Assembly: GCA_947497175.1 (NCBI GenBank)
Contig: CANMFM010000004.1
Coordinates: forward strand, 1-64,000
Source: an uncultured Aquimarina sp.
GTDB taxonomy: Bacteria; Bacteroidota; Bacteroidia; Flavobacteriales; Flavobacteriaceae
Length of the DNA: 64,000 bases
Direction of reading: 5' to 3'
The notes beneath the pieces were generated by a model. It was not told the origin of the DNA, did not search any database, and saw nothing but the letters and a program-made list of their open reading frames with translations. Shown here piece after piece: positions 1 through 9,894 of the stretch (position 1 is its first letter; every line of letters starts with the position of its first letter). The position numbers and the translations under genes are program-made.

Positions 1-3000
1 CTGGATCCGTATTATCATTTCGATCCTAATAACAGTCCGGGTACTGGAGGCAAAAAGGTAATGAAAGAACATCATGCCTATTTACTAGCCAATGGACTGG
101 TGGATGGCGAGCCGGATCTTTTTACCGTCAATGCCGGTGCTTTACACTTCTCCTTTAAGATTGGGATTAACGGCCAGCCTGTACTCTTATCGCATCATAA
201 TGTAGCGATAACCTTTAGTTGGGATCAAATTGAAGTCATCGATGCCGAAGGTGTGAAATACATCTTTGGGGCTAAAGAAGTCTTTGACCCTTATGAGCCT
301 GGTTTGGGTGTTCTTCCACTAATAGGAGTACAAGGAGATTATGAAACCTATACGCGTAGTTGGTATTTAACCAGTATACAACCGCCTAATACCACACAGC
401 AGATTACCTTTGAGTATCAAAACCAAACCGATAGAAGAAAGGCATTTGTACCTAAAATATATTCGTTTAAATCCCTATCCCCTGAGTTTTTATTTAACCA
501 GCCTGAGTCATCAAATCAAAGATTTGATCCCTATATCTATCCGCATGTACGTATGGATGTAGATATCACTACCCCGGTACTCACCAAAATCAACTTTACC
601 GAAGGGTCTTTGGATTTTATCAGTAAACCAGGGACTTCAGGAATATACCACCAGTATCACCGTATTGCTCTCAAAGATTTTCATAACCATACCATTAATA
701 AATACGATTTGTTTACCCAGCGATCCAGGCGTTTGCTTACCGAGATCAAAAAGAACGATCAATTAGAGGTCCGGTTTGAGTATTATGACCAGAATGATCC
801 TTATGACATTCTTGATTATGGGTTTTATGAAGAACCTATTACTAAAGGAATGGATCCTTGGGGATATTTTGCTTATCGAAGTGTGCCTTCAAATGAAACA
901 GATCCTGTAGTAACTAGCCATCCGAGTTTTAGAGGAACCGTACTAGGTGCCTTAAAAACAATTACCAATAAGGCGGGCGGGCAAACTAAGATCGAGTATG
1001 AATTGAACTCATATATTTCAGAGTATGGAGGGATTCGAGTAAAAAGTATCGAAAGTTGTTCAGGAAACACCACGGCATGTACCCAAAAGCAGTATGATTA
1101 TAGTAAAGATGAACTGGGCTCTAGTGCCCAAATTAACTCAGTAGTACAAAATGCAAGTAGTACTAATGCAAACTATGTAGGCCCAGAAGAACCGATTTAT
1201 TATGCACAAGTGAGTGAGCGTATCGTATCTTCAGATCCTACTGCAGAGATTCGTAACGGAAGAACCGTCTATACCTTCGAAGATCCCGAGGTATTTGAAA
1301 ATATAGGAGATTTTAGTGATTCACTGGTTGTACATAATCTTATGCCACGAGGTGAAGTAGAGGGCGATATCAGAATTAAATCCATCCGTACCTATAAGCA
1401 TATTGATGGCAATCCGCAGCCAACAGAACAATTGCTTACCGAACGACGTTACGAATATATCCCTGTGCAAATGAATAGAGATGAATTTGGAAACTCCTTA
1501 GACCCTAATTATCCGTATGGGCTTAAAGTACGTGCTGGAAACGGAGTAAAGCGAAAAAGGCATTTACAGGAATATGTACGATGGCAGCTACAAGATGTTC
1601 AGGGTTCAATAATTACTAATTTAGGTTTACCATATTATTGGATAGATTTTAGCACTTATTATTATAGACGTAATCAGGCAGAATACAAGGCCTGGGCCGA
1701 TGAACTGATTCGTAGAACAGAAGTGCCTGTAGGGAGTTATATGTATAGGCAGTTAATAAAGTATACTTATGGTGTAGGTGAGGCTGGAGAAGACAATGAA
1801 AATGGACAATACGCAATACAGACCTACAAAGAAACCAACATCCAACCCCTACAAAAACGAGTGATCAGCAGGACGTATTCGGATACTGATCCCTCGCAGT
1901 ATTCAGAAAGTAGTACTGAGTATGAGTATGATCAGTATCACCAGATGATCGGGCAAACCCAAACCAACTCTAAGGGAGAGCTGCAACAATCAAACTATTT
2001 CTACCCGTATCATCCTGATATTAACGATACCCAATTAGTAGGAGCACATCGTGTGGCTTCACCCATAAAGACCGAAACCTTTATCGGGCCTACAAAACAA
2101 GCTACAGCGGTAGTAAATTTTGATACGACTACTGGTGGGTATTACTTGCCATCAGTAATACAAGGGGCTAAAGAAGGTGCTCCACTACAAGATCAAACGA
2201 TTTATCATAAATATGATACTAAAGGCAATGCCTTAGAAGTTTCTCAAAACAAAGGCCCGCATACGGTCTATATCTGGGGGTATAATGATCTGTACCCTAT
2301 TGCCAAGATTGGCAATGCCACCTATGATCAGGTTGCCGCTTTTGAGGCAGATCTAAAAGCCAAGTCTAATGCCGATACCGATCGTACTACAGGGTATACC
2401 GGAGCAGAAGGTGCCCTGCGACAAGCCTTAGACGGACTTCGGGATGCGCTGCCTAATGCCATTGTGACCACCTATACCTATGATCCACTGATCGGGATGA
2501 CCAGTACGACTGATCCAAGAGGATATACCACCCATACCGAATATGATGGATTGTACCGTTTATTACACACTCGTGATGCGGACCGTAATATCATCAACAA
2601 ATATTACTACAATGATGGCGGGATACAGTATGACCCTATAGTTGCGAGTATGTCTTCAGAACGTAATTGGTTAGAAACCAATACCAGCTTGCAGATGCAG
2701 TCTACTGCAACAGGAGGGTCAGAACAATTTGCCTACCGTTGGGAGGTAACCAGGCCAGGAGTGACAACACAGTATTTTACTACCAAAGACATTAGCCTAC
2801 AAGCAGGAACAACCGCAGGAATGGCAACCGTAACGCTTACCATTACCGATATCATTACCAGTAAAACCAAGGTGATGAACAAATCGATTAGTATTTATGC
2901 TCCGTTATCGACTGCGTCAAGTCAAATTGTCCGCCCAGCCAATCATGAGGTAAAGAAAATGGCTTCATTTGGGATCAACCCCATCGGGGGATCAGGTAAC

Positions 3001-3531
3001 TTTAGCTATAGCTGGAGAGTATATAAAAGTAATAAAACCCATAGATCCACACAAAAGTCCTTTAGTCTTTATATGGATTATGCGTATTATGGACAAATAC
3101 GTGTAGAATGTATCCTTACCGACCGTACTACAGGAAAAAGCAAGACCATTACCACTACGATGATAGTAGAAGAGTTCCAGTCCTGGTCTGTTTCATTACG
3201 AAGAATGCCAGCGACCACTTCTCCCCCACGAACAGAAAAATTTGAGGTTAGTGCTCATAAAGGAGGAGGCTCAGGCAGCTACAGGCATGCATGGTATGTC
3301 GACGGAACCAGAGTAAGCTCTTCTTCAAAGATCAATGTCACCCTGTATTGTGGTTCTAACGGATCTAAAAGTATACGATGTGAGGTGACCGACCAAATCA
3401 CCGGTAAAGTTAAAAGTATGTTTCCTGTAACATATACTATTAGCAGCGCACGATGCAGCAATAACAATGGCGGCGGTGGCGGAGGTGGTGACGGTGGACC
3501 AGATATTATAGTCCCCGATACCAATCAATAA
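1..3531 (+). CDS. RHS/YD-repeat surface protein, 5' end outside window
   Basis: The reading frame is open to the first base of the window, so the first ATG at 61 is not the true start and the N-terminus is missing. The body contains tyrosine-aspartate (YD) repeats typical of RHS proteins, for example KYDTKGNALEVSQNKG and HTEYDGLYRLLHTRDADRNI. The last 270 residues or so hold three similar PKD/Ig-like modules, each with a GGSGxxxYxW-type core (FAYRWEV, FSYSWRV, YRHAWYV). The protein ends in a glycine-rich tail (GGGGGGGDGG). It sits 18 bp upstream of a second RHS protein. This pairing is common in Bacteroidetes and suggests a two-part shell or surface-displayed toxin carrier. That it is secreted is inferred, because the signal peptide is not visible. 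Confidence 0.85.
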   Translation: MDPYYHFDPNNSPGTGGKKVMKEHHAYLLANGLVDGEPDLFTVNAGALHFSFKIGINGQPVLLSHHNVAITFSWDQIEVIDAEGVKYIFGAKEVFDPYEPGLGVLPLIGVQGDYETYTRSWYLTSIQPPNTTQQITFEYQNQTDRRKAFVPKIYSFKSLSPEFLFNQPESSNQRFDPYIYPHVRMDVDITTPVLTKINFTEGSLDFISKPGTSGIYHQYHRIALKDFHNHTINKYDLFTQRSRRLLTEIKKNDQLEVRFEYYDQNDPYDILDYGFYEEPITKGMDPWGYFAYRSVPSNETDPVVTSHPSFRGTVLGALKTITNKAGGQTKIEYELNSYISEYGGIRVKSIESCSGNTTACTQKQYDYSKDELGSSAQINSVVQNASSTNANYVGPEEPIYYAQVSERIVSSDPTAEIRNGRTVYTFEDPEVFENIGDFSDSLVVHNLMPRGEVEGDIRIKSIRTYKHIDGNPQPTEQLLTERRYEYIPVQMNRDEFGNSLDPNYPYGLKVRAGNGVKRKRHLQEYVRWQLQDVQGSIITNLGLPYYWIDFSTYYYRRNQAEYKAWADELIRRTEVPVGSYMYRQLIKYTYGVGEAGEDNENGQYAIQTYKETNIQPLQKRVISRTYSDTDPSQYSESSTEYEYDQYHQMIGQTQTNSKGELQQSNYFYPYHPDINDTQLVGAHRVASPIKTETFIGPTKQATAVVNFDTTTGGYYLPSVIQGAKEGAPLQDQTIYHKYDTKGNALEVSQNKGPHTVYIWGYNDLYPIAKIGNATYDQVAAFEADLKAKSNADTDRTTGYTGAEGALRQALDGLRDALPNAIVTTYTYDPLIGMTSTTDPRGYTTHTEYDGLYRLLHTRDADRNIINKYYYNDGGIQYDPIVASMSSERNWLETNTSLQMQSTATGGSEQFAYRWEVTRPGVTTQYFTTKDISLQAGTTAGMATVTLTITDIITSKTKVMNKSISIYAPLSTASSQIVRPANHEVKKMASFGINPIGGSGNFSYSWRVYKSNKTHRSTQKSFSLYMDYAYYGQIRVECILTDRTTGKSKTITTTMIVEEFQSWSVSLRRMPATTSPPRTEKFEVSAHKGGGSGSYRHAWYVDGTRVSSSSKINVTLYCGSNGSKSIRCEVTDQITGKVKSMFPVTYTISSARCSNNNGGGGGGGDGGPDIIVPDTNQ

Positions 3532-3579
3532 CCCCAAACCCGCCACAAGATGAAACAACGACATAAAAAACACAGTGTG

Positions 3580-6500
3580 ATGAAAACAACATTCAAAACT
3601 TTCCTATATATCATAGGCATACTCGTCTCTATACAGACAGCCTATGCCCAGGGATTGGTCCCCTCTGAAGATCAGAACTATGTTATGGCCGTACAGGCAC
3701 AAGCGCCTTTTACCACAGCCCATGCCTTAGAGACAGCACCCGAGGATCAAAAAATCCAAACCATCACCTATTATGATGGATTGGGCAGACCCATACAGCA
3801 AAATGCCATCAATGCCTCGACAAATAACAACGATATTATCTCGCATATCGAGTATGATGGGTTGGGGAGACAAACCAAACAATACCTGCCTTTTGAAGCC
3901 ACAGGCGTAACAGGGAGTTACAGAGAAGTGAATATCCACCAGGATATCAACGCCTATTACCAAAACAAATACCCTGATGATTTTGCAGGTGTACCACTAG
4001 AAGAGGTCAATGCCTATAGCGAGACGATCCTTGAAGCCTCACCGCTTAATCGGGTACAAGAACAAGCAGCACCGGGAACTGCCTGGGAGTACAAACGTCA
4101 TAGAGATCCGGTTTATGCCAGTTATCCTGTCGACTTGGTGCATAGCGACGGCTGGGCAGCAACCGATATTTTTTATACCTCTGGCCCGAGATCAACAGCA
4201 CCTATAAATCTGGATAATGGAGTTTCAGTTTATATTAGTAATGCAGAACTTAGGTTATTGATAAACGCAAAACCAGAGCTAAACATCGAAGCACTACCCA
4301 TCGGGAAACTTCGAAAACTAGACGTCTATCCAGAAATTGAATCTGCCGATCTTGGGCAATTAACCGATGTAAACGATGTTCCTATTGATTATAAAATCAG
4401 TATCGAAGATAACTTTGTTACCATTACTCCACTAGGGGATAATCCAAGACCCTTGACTAACGGAGTTAAAGCAAGAAGTATTTATGATCTTAGCCATACT
4501 CAATATATTAAAGAATACAATGAATATGTGACCAACGAGCATACAGTAAAATCTGAATACGACCTTAACAACGCCTCAGAAGTATTACGTTTTGATGTAA
4601 CGATCACAAACGGTGTACCTACACTGATTGCTAATGGCACCTATGAGGCAAGGCAGCTAAGCAAGAGTATCGTTAAAAACGAAAACTGGACCGCTGCCGA
4701 TGGCCATAACAAAACCGCAGAGCGTTTTACCGATAAAAATGGACGTACCCTTTTAAGCCGGTCCTACAATAATGGAGCGTCCATAGATACCTATAATGTC
4801 TACGACGACTATGGTAATCTTACTTTTGTAATCCCACCTAAAGTAAATACTGCTAATGGGATTTCTACCGAAGAACTCAGCGAACTCATCTACCAATACC
4901 GATATGACAACCGCAACCGTTTGATCGAAAAGAAAGATCCAGGCAAAGGCTGGGAATATATCGTCTATAACGAGCTCGACCAACCGATACTCACCCAGGA
5001 TGAGATCATGAATGCAAAGGGGCAATGGCTCTTTACAAAATATGATGGATTGGGTAGAGGGATCTATACCGGGATGTATAGCGATACCAGAGATCGACCA
5101 ACACTACAGCAAGAGGTGAATACCCTAACTACGCTCTGGGAGAAGCGAGGAGTAGCAACCGATATTGCAGGGACTACCCTATATTATACTAATACAGTAT
5201 TCCCAACTACCAATATTGAGCTGCACGGCATCCTCTATTATGATGATTATAATTTTGATATTCCTACAGAACTCGCCAACCCGGGGGCAGTCTACGGCCA
5301 ACCTATAACTGATCGCACCAAAACCCTACTTACTGCAAACAAAATAAGGGTGTTAGGGACTAATGATTGGACCACTATGGTATCGTATTATGATAAAAAA
5401 GCGCAATCGATCTATGCAGCCAGCAAAAATGAGTATTTAAATACCAGAAATATCTTAGCAATCCAATTAGACTTTGCAGGCAAAGTAATCCAAAGCAAAA
5501 CCACTCATATTAAAGGCAGTAATGCAGCGATCATTATAACCGATAGGTTTACCTACGATCATATGGGTAGGGTACTTACTCAAACCCAACAGATCAATGA
5601 TAAGCCTGTAGAAGTAATCACCAGTAATGAGTATGACAGTCTTGGACAATTGGTGGCCAAAAACATAGGAGGTGGCTTGCAACATATAGACTATAAAACG
5701 AACATACGCGGGTGGTTAACTGCGATTAATGATGGAGATACGGCTAATGGAGATCTATTTGGGTACAAAATGGAGTATGCTACTACCCAAAACCCATTAT
5801 ATAATGGAAATATCGCCAAGACCTCATGGAAATCTGCTAATGATCACTTGGAGAGAAGTTATACCTATACCTATGATGCCCAGGATCGATTAACAAGCGC
5901 GACCAGCAATGACACGAGGTACGACCTCTCTGGTATTACCTATGACAAGATGGGTAATATCTTAACCTTAGATAGAAAAGGACATCTGGATACTAATGCC
6001 ACTACTTTTGGGGAGATGGATAAACTATCCTATACCTACGAGCCTACAGGACATAAACTGCTAAGTGTAACCGACGCCGGCAATACCACTTTTGGATTTA
6101 AAGATGGTAATACGGTAGGCAATGATTATCAATATGATACCAATGGAAGCATTACCGTAGACAAAAATAAAGGCATCACGAGTATCGAGCATAACCATCT
6201 GGATTTACCGGTAAAAATTACCTTTGAGGAGGATACCAACAAAACCATCGAATATATCTACGATGCTACAGGTAGCAAACTAAAAAAGATCCTGAATGAT
6301 AGTGGTACGATCACTACGACTGAATATGCTGGGGTTGCCCAATATAAAAATGGCCAGTTAGAGTTTATGGCACAGCCAGAGGGGTATATCGAACCTTCAA
6401 ATGATGGATATCAGTATGTATATCAATATGCTGATCATTTAGGGAACGTTCGCTTAAGCTACAGCGATAAGAACAATGATGGTAGCATTACCCAAGACGA

Positions 6501-7692
6501 AATCATCGAAGAATCGAATTATTATCCTTTTGGGTTAGAACACAAAGGATATAACGGGATGATCAATGGACGATCACATCAATATAAGTACAACAATACA
6601 GAACTAGAAGAAGGTTTAGGACTCAATTGGTACGAGATGCCATTGCGTTCTTACGATCCAACAACCGCAAGATGGAACCGACAAGACCCTGTAGTACATC
6701 ATGGTTTATCTACTTATAATGCCTTTGATAATAACCCAATCTATTACGCTGATCCTAGTGGGGGGAATAGTACAAAAGATGGTGAATCCAGAAATAGAGA
6801 TAATAGAGATGACAATAAAGATAGTAATGCCATATCTATGAGCGGGAATACTATCACTATTAACTGGAGTAGTACTCCTAGCAATGGAGGTACGATTTGG
6901 TTTAACAATAATGCTAATAATGGTGCGGGGCATTCTTGGAATTTTAGTCATGATGTTGCATTAGAAATTTTTAGCCCGAGACAATGGGTAGACCAAGGAG
7001 GTAGAAGTGCTCTTCCAGATACGTATGTAAGTTACAGAAATGGAGATATTGGCGGGAATGCTTTATCTCGTTTCAGAGCAGCCAGAAGAACTATGAGTAA
7101 TATCTATGCTACAAAATGGTATGATAGAAACTATGGAGGGGATGGTAGTGGTAGTTTTATGGATAACACCATGTACGTAATGGATCAGGTTAATCAATAT
7201 AATCCTATTGCAATGTTATGGGATACTGCAAGTTATGCGGCAACTGGTGAAGATCGATTAGGAAATACAATGACTCCTGTCCAAGCTAATTTAAATGCAT
7301 TAAGTATCGTTCCTATTGGTAAAGCAAGTTCAGCCTTTAATACCAGTAGAACAGTTCTTGGAGCAGATGCAATAACTATGAGGAATGCATCAAGAATGAT
7401 CTCTGAAAAAGGAGTTCATCAGCTTTTAGTGCATGGCCATTATGATAATTTTATTATAGATGGAACTGTAACTTCCCCTAAACAAGTTGCAAGATCATTG
7501 CTGAGCGCAGGTTTTAGAAAAGGAACACCGATTAGATGTGTGTCTTGTCATACGGGTAAATTTTCTGATGGAGCTGCTTATCAATTATCAAGGTATTTGA
7601 AATCACCAGTGACCGCTCCAACTGATAAAGTACGGGTTTTAGAAGATGGTACATATGAAATATTTGGAAATGGAGTGTGGAAACAATTCTAA
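3580..7692 (+). CDS. DUF6443/RHS-repeat polymorphic toxin with caspase-like C-terminal domain
   Basis: I prefer the ATG at 3580 (MKTTFKTFLYIIGIL...) over 3550 because it gives a clean signal peptide ending at AYAQG. Order of domains: signal peptide; DUF6443-type N-terminal domain with YYDGLGRPIQQ and EYDGLGRQTKQ; YD repeats; the RHS core signature near YQYADHLGNVRLSYSD, YYPFGLEHKGY and the closing LRSYDPTTARWNRQDP...NPIYYADPSGG. Past the core the sequence changes character. A pre-toxin-like stretch (YNPIAMLWDTASYAATGEDRLGN) leads to a C-terminal domain with VHGHYD (about residue 1295) and VSCHTG (about 1333). That His...Cys spacing resembles caspase-like (clan CD/CHAT-type) peptidases. Cell-surface export and contact-dependent toxicity are known for RHS families; the protease activity is inference. 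Confidence 0.85.
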   Translation: MKTTFKTFLYIIGILVSIQTAYAQGLVPSEDQNYVMAVQAQAPFTTAHALETAPEDQKIQTITYYDGLGRPIQQNAINASTNNNDIISHIEYDGLGRQTKQYLPFEATGVTGSYREVNIHQDINAYYQNKYPDDFAGVPLEEVNAYSETILEASPLNRVQEQAAPGTAWEYKRHRDPVYASYPVDLVHSDGWAATDIFYTSGPRSTAPINLDNGVSVYISNAELRLLINAKPELNIEALPIGKLRKLDVYPEIESADLGQLTDVNDVPIDYKISIEDNFVTITPLGDNPRPLTNGVKARSIYDLSHTQYIKEYNEYVTNEHTVKSEYDLNNASEVLRFDVTITNGVPTLIANGTYEARQLSKSIVKNENWTAADGHNKTAERFTDKNGRTLLSRSYNNGASIDTYNVYDDYGNLTFVIPPKVNTANGISTEELSELIYQYRYDNRNRLIEKKDPGKGWEYIVYNELDQPILTQDEIMNAKGQWLFTKYDGLGRGIYTGMYSDTRDRPTLQQEVNTLTTLWEKRGVATDIAGTTLYYTNTVFPTTNIELHGILYYDDYNFDIPTELANPGAVYGQPITDRTKTLLTANKIRVLGTNDWTTMVSYYDKKAQSIYAASKNEYLNTRNILAIQLDFAGKVIQSKTTHIKGSNAAIIITDRFTYDHMGRVLTQTQQINDKPVEVITSNEYDSLGQLVAKNIGGGLQHIDYKTNIRGWLTAINDGDTANGDLFGYKMEYATTQNPLYNGNIAKTSWKSANDHLERSYTYTYDAQDRLTSATSNDTRYDLSGITYDKMGNILTLDRKGHLDTNATTFGEMDKLSYTYEPTGHKLLSVTDAGNTTFGFKDGNTVGNDYQYDTNGSITVDKNKGITSIEHNHLDLPVKITFEEDTNKTIEYIYDATGSKLKKILNDSGTITTTEYAGVAQYKNGQLEFMAQPEGYIEPSNDGYQYVYQYADHLGNVRLSYSDKNNDGSITQDEIIEESNYYPFGLEHKGYNGMINGRSHQYKYNNTELEEGLGLNWYEMPLRSYDPTTARWNRQDPVVHHGLSTYNAFDNNPIYYADPSGGNSTKDGESRNRDNRDDNKDSNAISMSGNTITINWSSTPSNGGTIWFNNNANNGAGHSWNFSHDVALEIFSPRQWVDQGGRSALPDTYVSYRNGDIGGNALSRFRAARRTMSNIYATKWYDRNYGGDGSGSFMDNTMYVMDQVNQYNPIAMLWDTASYAATGEDRLGNTMTPVQANLNALSIVPIGKASSAFNTSRTVLGADAITMRNASRMISEKGVHQLLVHGHYDNFIIDGTVTSPKQVARSLLSAGFRKGTPIRCVSCHTGKFSDGAAYQLSRYLKSPVTAPTDKVRVLEDGTYEIFGNGVWKQF

Positions 7693-7733
7693 TCCTAAAA
7701 AAGACTTAAATTTGACATTATTAAATTCTAGAA

Positions 7734-8222
7734 ATGATTAATAAAAAAAATAAATTAATTGGAATAGGTTATTGGCATAGTTGCTATGAACCTGATATGC
7801 CAGATCCCGCGAAGTTTATAGATAAAAATTGGGATAACATTGAAAAACAATTCGTTATTAAGTATTTAAAGAAAGGTCTATCAGTAGCTGATTGGATGGG
7901 GATAAGTTGGTGTAGATTTAGGTGTGGTGAAACGAATATGGGCGCTAGATGTTTAACAGATGGGACATATATCTATCCTGAAGGTTTAGTTCATTATATA
8001 GAGAAGCATGGTGTTAGATTACCTAAAAAATTCGTTGAACATGTACTCAATGAAGATGGAAATGACATAGTATTTGATAAAAATCAGAATTATGAAACTG
8101 ATTTTAGTTGGTGGAAAAAAGAAATAGGCTTTGATTTTAGCAAAAATGAAAAATCTTTTTTAGCTTCTACAGATAAGGAAATAGAAAATCATAAAAGAAG
8201 AGCAAATAGAGGATATGATTAG
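7734..8222 (+). CDS. probable immunity protein of the RHS toxin
   Basis: A 162-residue soluble protein without signal peptide, starting 41 bp after the toxin gene and on the same strand. It contains GYWHSCYEPDMPDP near the start, a cysteine-bearing segment SWCRFRCGETNMGARCLTDGTY, and the motif YPEGLVHYIEKHGVRLPKKFVEHV. I recall this LTDGxYxxPEGLxHYxxxHxVRLPxxF pattern from a widespread family of small cytoplasmic proteins in Gram-negative bacteria, but I cannot give it a family accession. The position directly behind a polymorphic toxin is the main argument for an immunity role. AT content is higher than in the RHS body, as is usual for swapped toxin-immunity tips. Confidence 0.6.
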   Translation: MINKKNKLIGIGYWHSCYEPDMPDPAKFIDKNWDNIEKQFVIKYLKKGLSVADWMGISWCRFRCGETNMGARCLTDGTYIYPEGLVHYIEKHGVRLPKKFVEHVLNEDGNDIVFDKNQNYETDFSWWKKEIGFDFSKNEKSFLASTDKEIENHKRRANRGYD

Positions 8223-8349
8223 ATTTATAACCTTTCCCTATATCTTGCGAGGTCATATATGTACTAGGCTCGTTTGCTATGAGTACCAAGCATGATTAAA
8301 TAAATGGAGAGAGCCAGTTACTTTTAGTTGGTTTTATAAAACCCAGTTT

Positions 8350-8961
8350 ATGTTTAGATTAATAGTTGTCACTTTTTTATATACATCTATAATGTTTAGT
8401 CAAAGAGACATAATGATTGATGCTAATATTATTCAATGGAAAGAGGGTGTATTTTTAACACCAAATGATTTTAAAGTTGTTAAAGAAGCCAATCCATTTA
8501 AAGTTAAAAACGCATTAACTACGTATAGAATAGAAATTTTACCTAAAGAAGTAGTAGTGGATGAAAAGAATCATATTGTAAATTATTTAAAAATGAATCT
8601 TGCCACTTATTTTTATAAAAATAAATCATGGTTAGGCGATAAAAAAGATCCTAAGCATTTAGCTCATGAGCAACTACATTTTGATATTGCAGAATTGTTT
8701 ACTAGAAAAATGCGTAAAGCCTTTGAGGAACTTAAGCATAAAAAGGTTAAGGATTTTGATGCATATCAAGAAGTATACAGTACATATTGGAAAGCTTGTA
8801 AAATATATCAAAATACATATGACCGCGAGACTTTTAATGGATCTATGCCTATCCCTAGCAATAACTGGTTATTAAAAGTAGATAAAGAGCTATATGAGCT
8901 TGAGGATTATACTTATGGGAAAGTAAAAAGTCGATGGAGGGAGCAAATTAAGAAGCCCTAA
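8350..8961 (+). CDS. secreted DUF922-like putative zinc metalloprotease
   Basis: A 203-residue protein with a short hydrophobic N-terminus (LIVVTFLYTSIMFSQ) that looks like a signal peptide. It has an HExxH zinc-binding motif, HEQLHFDIAELF, at residues 106-110. An HExxHFDIxE-type site in a 200-residue secreted protein is the pattern of the DUF922 family of predicted zinc proteases. The C-terminal half is lysine-rich and helical. It follows the toxin-immunity pair by 128 bp and may or may not belong with it. Activity is inferred from the motif only. Confidence 0.6.
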   Translation: MFRLIVVTFLYTSIMFSQRDIMIDANIIQWKEGVFLTPNDFKVVKEANPFKVKNALTTYRIEILPKEVVVDEKNHIVNYLKMNLATYFYKNKSWLGDKKDPKHLAHEQLHFDIAELFTRKMRKAFEELKHKKVKDFDAYQEVYSTYWKACKIYQNTYDRETFNGSMPIPSNNWLLKVDKELYELEDYTYGKVKSRWREQIKKP

Positions 8962-9021
8962 TTTCATTGGAAAAGTCCTAATTGCTTGGATTTGCAATAT
9001 GAGATGAGCTATATTGTTTTT

Positions 9022-9055
9022 AAAAGCCACAACATCGTAATATGTTGTGGCTTTT
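9022..9055. terminator. bidirectional hairpin terminator
   Basis: A perfect 14-bp inverted repeat (AAAAGCCACAACAT and its complement) around a 6-base loop, with A-tract before and T-tract after. It closes the RHS toxin region. The following 325 bp up to 9381 are very AT-rich and contain no convincing gene, only an unsupported 35-codon frame from the ATG at 9311. Confidence 0.8.
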
Positions 9056-9380
9056 ATACTTCATTGAAATAGATTAATGCATATTTCTAAATATGATAAT
9101 AACATTCCGGTTTACATAGTTTCTTTAATGAGATGGCTTTAAGTAAATTAATCCTTTTTATGTTTCTATACCTACAATTTTGATTTCTTATTAAAGTCGC
9201 ATTATGAAATTAATATTGATTTATTCAAAAAAATCACTACTCCCGAAAAATGAAACTAATACACTCTATTTTAGCTTTCTAAGAGTAAATGTTTTAACAA
9301 AATACTTATAATGTCAAAAATTAACAACATTGAGGAAAGAGCAACAAGCTGTCTATTAAGTCTTGAGACAATGTGTAGGA

Positions 9381-9824
9381 ATGCAAAGGATAGATGTTCT
9401 AGATCTATTACTAAAAATTGAGATTTTATTATCCTATTCATCGGGACCTCTAACTAAAAACCAAATTAAATATCTTATAGAGATCGATAAAGGTGTCAAA
9501 GAGGATTTAGATACATATTCGTTTACAACCCTTCCTAATGGTAGATTATGCAAGTGCATAGGTACAAACGATTGGCTTTATATCTACAAAGAACAGAAGA
9601 AAGGAATCTATAAATGGAAAATATTTGATACCTATTATTTCAAAATTAAGCACCCTTTCTCAAAAATTGCAAAACTTACTAAAAAGAATTTGTTGGAAAG
9701 CTTTCAAGATACAAGTGAAGAGGTAGACATTAGAGATTTTCTAACAAAAAACAGAAGTATTAAAAAGAAGAAATTCATTAGAAAATTGCTAAAAGTAAAT
9801 CTTCATAATACTAGCAACTATTAA
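9381..9824 (+). CDS. hypothetical protein of mobile-element type
   Basis: The longest open frame begins with TTG at 9363, but the ATG at 9381 (MQRIDVLDLLLKIEILLSY) is the more likely start, giving 147 residues. The protein has a helical N-terminus, a central part rich in Tyr/Lys (DWLYIYKEQKKGIYKWKIFDTYYFK) and a very basic C-terminus (KNRSIKKKKFIRKLLK). I recognise no domain. It lies 70 bp ahead of the RteC-like gene in the same direction, so it may be part of the same regulatory module. Confidence 0.5.
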   Translation: MQRIDVLDLLLKIEILLSYSSGPLTKNQIKYLIEIDKGVKEDLDTYSFTTLPNGRLCKCIGTNDWLYIYKEQKKGIYKWKIFDTYYFKIKHPFSKIAKLTKKNLLESFQDTSEEVDIRDFLTKNRSIKKKKFIRKLLKVNLHNTSNY

Positions 9825-9894
9825 GCCTTAACCGAAATAAACATATGATGTGACTACTACATAAAAAGGGAAAATTAACTTAAACACATCATTT

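Noticed and set aside
9311-9420. Short ORF from ATG 9311
   Set aside because: About 35 codons overlapping the next gene in another frame, without supporting features.
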